Origin: Branchiostoma floridae | Lineage: Eukaryota; Chordata; Leptocardii; Amphioxiformes; Branchiostomatidae | Assembly (NCBI RefSeq): GCF_000003815.2 | Contig: NC_049981.1 | Span: 24,983,875 to 25,047,874 of the forward strand | Direction of reading: 5' to 3' | DNA: 64,000 bases | Shown: piece after piece, positions 61,101-64,000 of the stretch | How the letters are laid out: every line of letters begins with the position of its first letter | How positions within the stretch are numbered: the first letter of the stretch is position 1 | Made by a program: the position numbers and the translations under genes | Notes under the pieces: model-generated | The model's input: only the letters and a program-made list of their open reading frames with translations | What the model was told of the DNA's origin: nothing | Databases searched by the model: none

Positions 61101-63259
61101 CTCTGCTAAACCACAAAACAAAACACAAACGATACCAAAAATATAACCTTCTAGACAAATGTAATAAACAAACCTTTGTTGCTGAAAGACACCGTCAGGT
61201 TGTACAACATCTGTCTGCCATAACCCACAGGCCACCACTTCTCAACGCTAGTGTCTGAACTGATATTCATCGTAAGCGTTACGCTGTCCTTTGGAGCAGA
61301 AAGCGTAACGGCCTTACTGACGGAAGATTTAAACCCGTCCAGCTGTGCGTTGAGCGTTCCCGTGAGATGTGTGCCGGCCGTTGTGGTGGCGACGTCCATG
61401 AATACATTGACATCAAGCTGCCAGGAGACAGATCTATCGTCTCCTTTCCTGGTTGTGATAAGGACATCTCTGATGACGGAACTGTCATAGCCCTGGACAC
61501 TGATGTTCTTCCAGATACCCTGGTGAAATCATAACAATGATGATAATGATAATCTTTGACACAATCGTCGCTGAAGACTCGGTCACTTAGTATAAGTGAA
61601 AATTTGATAACGCACATATTAACAGACGGTTAACATAAAACATGGTCTCTGCTGAAAGGGTCTTCATTAGTTGTTGTTGTTGTTGAATTTGACTTCTTGT
61701 TTGCAGCGTATGCGTGTATGTGTTTAGCAAACCGACTCTAAAAGGTTTAGAAGGGCTTGCGTTTCGTTCTCGCTGTCAACCCTGGTCAGCTGTCACTCAA
61801 TGAGATCCGATGTCAATCACAAAGTGTTTTGATTATACGTGATTGGTTGTTAATAGCAAGATAGCGATAATGCAGCAAGACCAGCCAGCAATGACCAGCC
61901 AGAACGCCAGGGTTTTTAATACAGACAATCGGCGGGCCTGGTGAGTGGATGATTATCTGATATCTTCACCTGTGTCGCGAATGCTGGTCCCCAGTCCCAG
62001 CTAAAGGAACACTGTTCCTTCCTTATGAAGTTGGGATGACATTCTCCCTTCTGTACAGCCGGGGGACAGTCTGGAGGTACCATGTACTGTGTGTGGCTTG
62101 CGTTTTTCTCCATGGCGTACGTTATGGCAGATGTGAAGTTTACGGCAATGGCGTTCTTACCCGACCTCAGCACAGACTTCAGGTCGAACATGTACCTTGA
62201 TAATGTAATGGGAAGAAAGTTAACTAAGTCATCATTTAAAAGGAGACAAAGAACTCCGATACCTTTACTTGAATAGGGTTTTGCTACGAAAGGTCTGTAA
62301 TTAGAGTATCAAAAATACTTGCTTAGAATTATTTCGTGTTTACGTGCCCCTTCAGTTAATTTCATGTAGCTCGACAGTGAAACGATAGGGGGCGTTGTGA
62401 ACTTATTCACCAATCGACGCGCACCAAAGTCATGTCAGACTTCAAAGTACGCCTACGCTGGTCCTTCGAAAACCGGTATCAAACGTCATTTGGTATGTTT
62501 GATCCCTTTGTGACCAAAGTACAGTCTACATCGCGATATCATGTGATGACTTCACGTAATAACCAGCACTGGTAGAAATTCTCACGGTTCTTTTCTGTTA
62601 GGGAAAGATGAACTATAAATTGTAAACCATGTAACTTATTGCAGTGTTATTGTCAACCACAAGTTGATCTTAACTTGCCTTTACACTGAATAGCCAAACG
62701 ATATCCCAAGGCAATCAAGAAGGGGAAAGGAAGAAAAATTAACCTATTACTTTATCTTAGAGCGTCTCACAATGATAAGAAAATAGCTTTGCCACTCGAG
62801 TGAAGTTGACATCCATTCTGGAACTGTTAAGTTCAACAACTCAGCGACAGATGCGAGTTAGAGACAGTTAGTTAACGTAATATACCTCTTAAACATGTTG
62901 TCAGACCGTCCGACGAACTTTCCGTTGACATAAATCGTCGCGACGGTATCCAATCCCTCACAGAGGAGCAGCAGCTCATTAAAGTCCAGCATTCCTCCCG
63001 GCACGTCAAATTCACGGGTGTAGGTCCAGTTTTCCTTGGCGATCCATCGGTAGTCCACATCGTTGAAGCGATAATACGGGTCTCCTATTTTCCCTGCGGC
63101 CACAAGATCTGTGTGGATACACCCTGGTACCGTTCCCCGGATCTTGATGTCACTCGTGCTGCTTTCTACATTCCATTCGCCATTTAGATCTACTCCTTCT
63201 TCACGAGACAGCGCAAAGATAGCTGAGAACAAGAGAAGAACAAATTTTACACCTGCCAT
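57621..63259 (-). CDS. MANBA: beta-mannosidase, tandem copy B (eight exons)
   Basis: Second GH2 lysosomal beta-mannosidase, head-to-tail with copy A and upstream of it in the shared orientation. The coding join on the minus strand is 63259-62886, 62195-61970, 61519-61174, 60582-60419, 60138-59356, 58976-58826, 58662-58523, 58139-57621. This is 2703 nt in frame, giving 900 residues. The signal peptide is [18 protein letters not shown]. The catalytic residues are Glu463 (WSGNNENE) and Glu562 (FASEYG). Lengths and phases of exons 2-7 are identical to copy A. Introns are short (163-690 bp) and largely free of the elements seen in copy A. Both copies look intact, so either could be the main enzyme; expression data would be needed to tell. 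Confidence 0.95.
58523..58662 (-). CDS. MANBA: MANBA-B exon 7
   Basis: 140 nt, residues 682-728; acceptor ATGTCAAG and donor ACAG|GTAATA. It reads [20 protein letters not shown]. Confidence 0.9.
58826..58976 (-). CDS. MANBA: MANBA-B exon 6
   Basis: 151 nt, residues 632 to 682 (split codon); acceptor TTTTACAG and donor TACG|GTAGGT. It reads [20 protein letters not shown] and [19 protein letters not shown]. Confidence 0.92.
59356..60138 (-). CDS. MANBA: MANBA-B exon 5 (catalytic core)
   Basis: 783 nt, residues 371-631; acceptor CAATTCAG and donor CAG|GTATTG. Glu463 (GNNENE) and Glu562 (ASEYG) are the expected acid/base and nucleophile. The 5' part (59837-60116 on the plus strand) is nearly identical to copy A. 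Confidence 0.95.
60419..60582 (-). CDS. MANBA: MANBA-B exon 4 (start of catalytic barrel)
   Basis: 164 nt, residues 316-370; acceptor GTTCCCAG and donor AAA|GTTAGT. It reads [11 protein letters not shown] and [14 protein letters not shown]. Confidence 0.9.
61174..61519 (-). CDS. MANBA: MANBA-B exon 3 (Ig-like domain)
   Basis: 346 nt, residues 201 to 316 (split codon); acceptor TTTCACCAG and donor AAAG|GTTTGT. It reads [19 protein letters not shown] and [17 protein letters not shown]. Confidence 0.92.
61970..62195 (-). CDS. MANBA: MANBA-B exon 2
   Basis: 226 nt, residues 125-200; acceptor TTATCAAG and donor CAG|GTGAAG. It reads [29 protein letters not shown] and [13 protein letters not shown]. 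Confidence 0.92.
62886..63259 (-). CDS. MANBA: MANBA-B exon 1 (signal peptide, N-terminal sugar-binding domain)
   Basis: 374 nt, residues 1 to 125 (split codon). ATG at 63259-63257, followed by a classical signal peptide with likely cleavage after FALS. Conserved [26 protein letters not shown] and [12 protein letters not shown]. Donor AGAG|GTATAT, phase 2. Confidence 0.92.
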
Positions 63260-64000
63260 CTCTACTTAGTAACGTTACGCACTTTAGTATAGTACCGTTA
63301 GGGGAACGCCTACTTTTGGGAACATGTTTGTTTACATAAATTTTGCCGAGATCAAAGTTCATCATTAAAGAACATCGAATTAAAATACTTTTTACTCTAT
63401 TTGAACAAAATATGAACAACTACTACTTTTGCAAGCAACTTGCGTTAGTTGCTTGCATTTTATCAGTTTTTTGGCATCGCATAGTGCGAAAAAGTGTGGT
63501 GACCTTTGACCCAAAATACACGCACGCGCACTAGGTTCAATCGAAATGGTGACGGGAGAAAAACAGCAAAGACACTGAAATATTCTACATTTTCGTCAAA
63601 TACAGACGTTTTAGATCAGAAGTGAGTACATTTATGATATCATGGACATCCAGCTACTTTGTTAACGAGGAATATATTGGGGGAGATAGTTCCTGACAAG
63701 GGTTTTACTTACGTTTCGTGTCAAACCTGCGTTCTGAGAAATTTAGGCCTTTAGGATCTTTGTTTTGATGTTAGGCAATTTTCCATCTTTTCATAATTTG
63801 ACTGAAGGTAAACCGTAAAGAATAGGTTAAAAGGAATACTAAGGAAACGGCAACGAATTCAATATGTTTTGTTTTAAGTTCTGAACTGCATATCGCCAAG
63901 GTGGATTAGATCTGTCAGCCGTATGATTCTATTCTATAGGCCCGAAGTGTATCACCTGGTGCATAAATTGGAATTTGTGCAGGTATTTCTGAGGGCAGAG
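63260..64000. other. 5' flank of MANBA-B
   Basis: Upstream region and presumed promoter of MANBA-B; no clear TATA box near the start codon. On the minus strand the last ~45 bases contain AGAAATACCTGCACAAATTC, a fragment of the ACCTGCAC repeat family found in MANBA-A introns. Confidence 0.55.

Overview
The window is metazoan nuclear DNA: AT-rich, with split genes, GT-AG introns and many short transposon-like repeats. The gene content (a neuropeptide-FF-type GPCR and a tandem pair of lysosomal beta-mannosidase genes) and the repeat style suggest an invertebrate deuterostome. Amphioxus (Branchiostoma) is my best guess, but that is inference and not proven by the sequence. Two assembly gaps are present: 4859-5066 (208 N) and 36555-36654 (exactly 100 N, so its true size is unknown).

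Layout. (1) 2.3-5.9 kb, minus strand: a rhodopsin-class GPCR resembling neuropeptide FF / RFamide receptors. Three exons are visible; the exon for extracellular loop 1 and TM3 is missing and its expected place contains the first N gap. (2) 6-43.4 kb: no protein-coding gene that I can support. This stretch holds transposon relics and repeats: a 923-bp element with CAG...CTG ends and a TATGG target duplication, carrying an internal ~200-bp tandem array; a tandem-core element with a terminal hairpin; two Harbinger-type elements flanked by TTA; a degenerate tandem array; a decayed LINE 3' end; and a perfect 957-bp duplication beside the second gap. (3) 44.25-55.66 kb and 57.62-63.26 kb, minus strand: two complete eight-exon beta-mannosidase (MANBA) genes in tandem. 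I call them MANBA-A (909 codons from the preferred start) and MANBA-B (900 codons). Exons 2 to 7 have identical lengths in the two copies (226, 346, 164, 783, 151 and 140 bp) and all splice phases agree. Both keep the GH2 acid/base and nucleophile glutamates.

The two MANBA copies diverge strongly in exons 1, 3 and 8 but are almost identical, silent sites included, in parts of exons 2, 5 and 6. This pattern suggests gene conversion. Intron 1 of MANBA-A is about eight times longer than in MANBA-B because transposons have inserted there, including a Helentron-like tandem-core element with an inverted relative at 20.4-21.1 kb and a Mutator-like element with a perfect 9-bp target duplication.

I found no operon, CRISPR array, prokaryotic system or clearly undescribed gene system. 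The observations most worth checking are the patchy paralogue homogenisation, the composite repeat elements with precise target duplications, and the perfect duplication at the gap.
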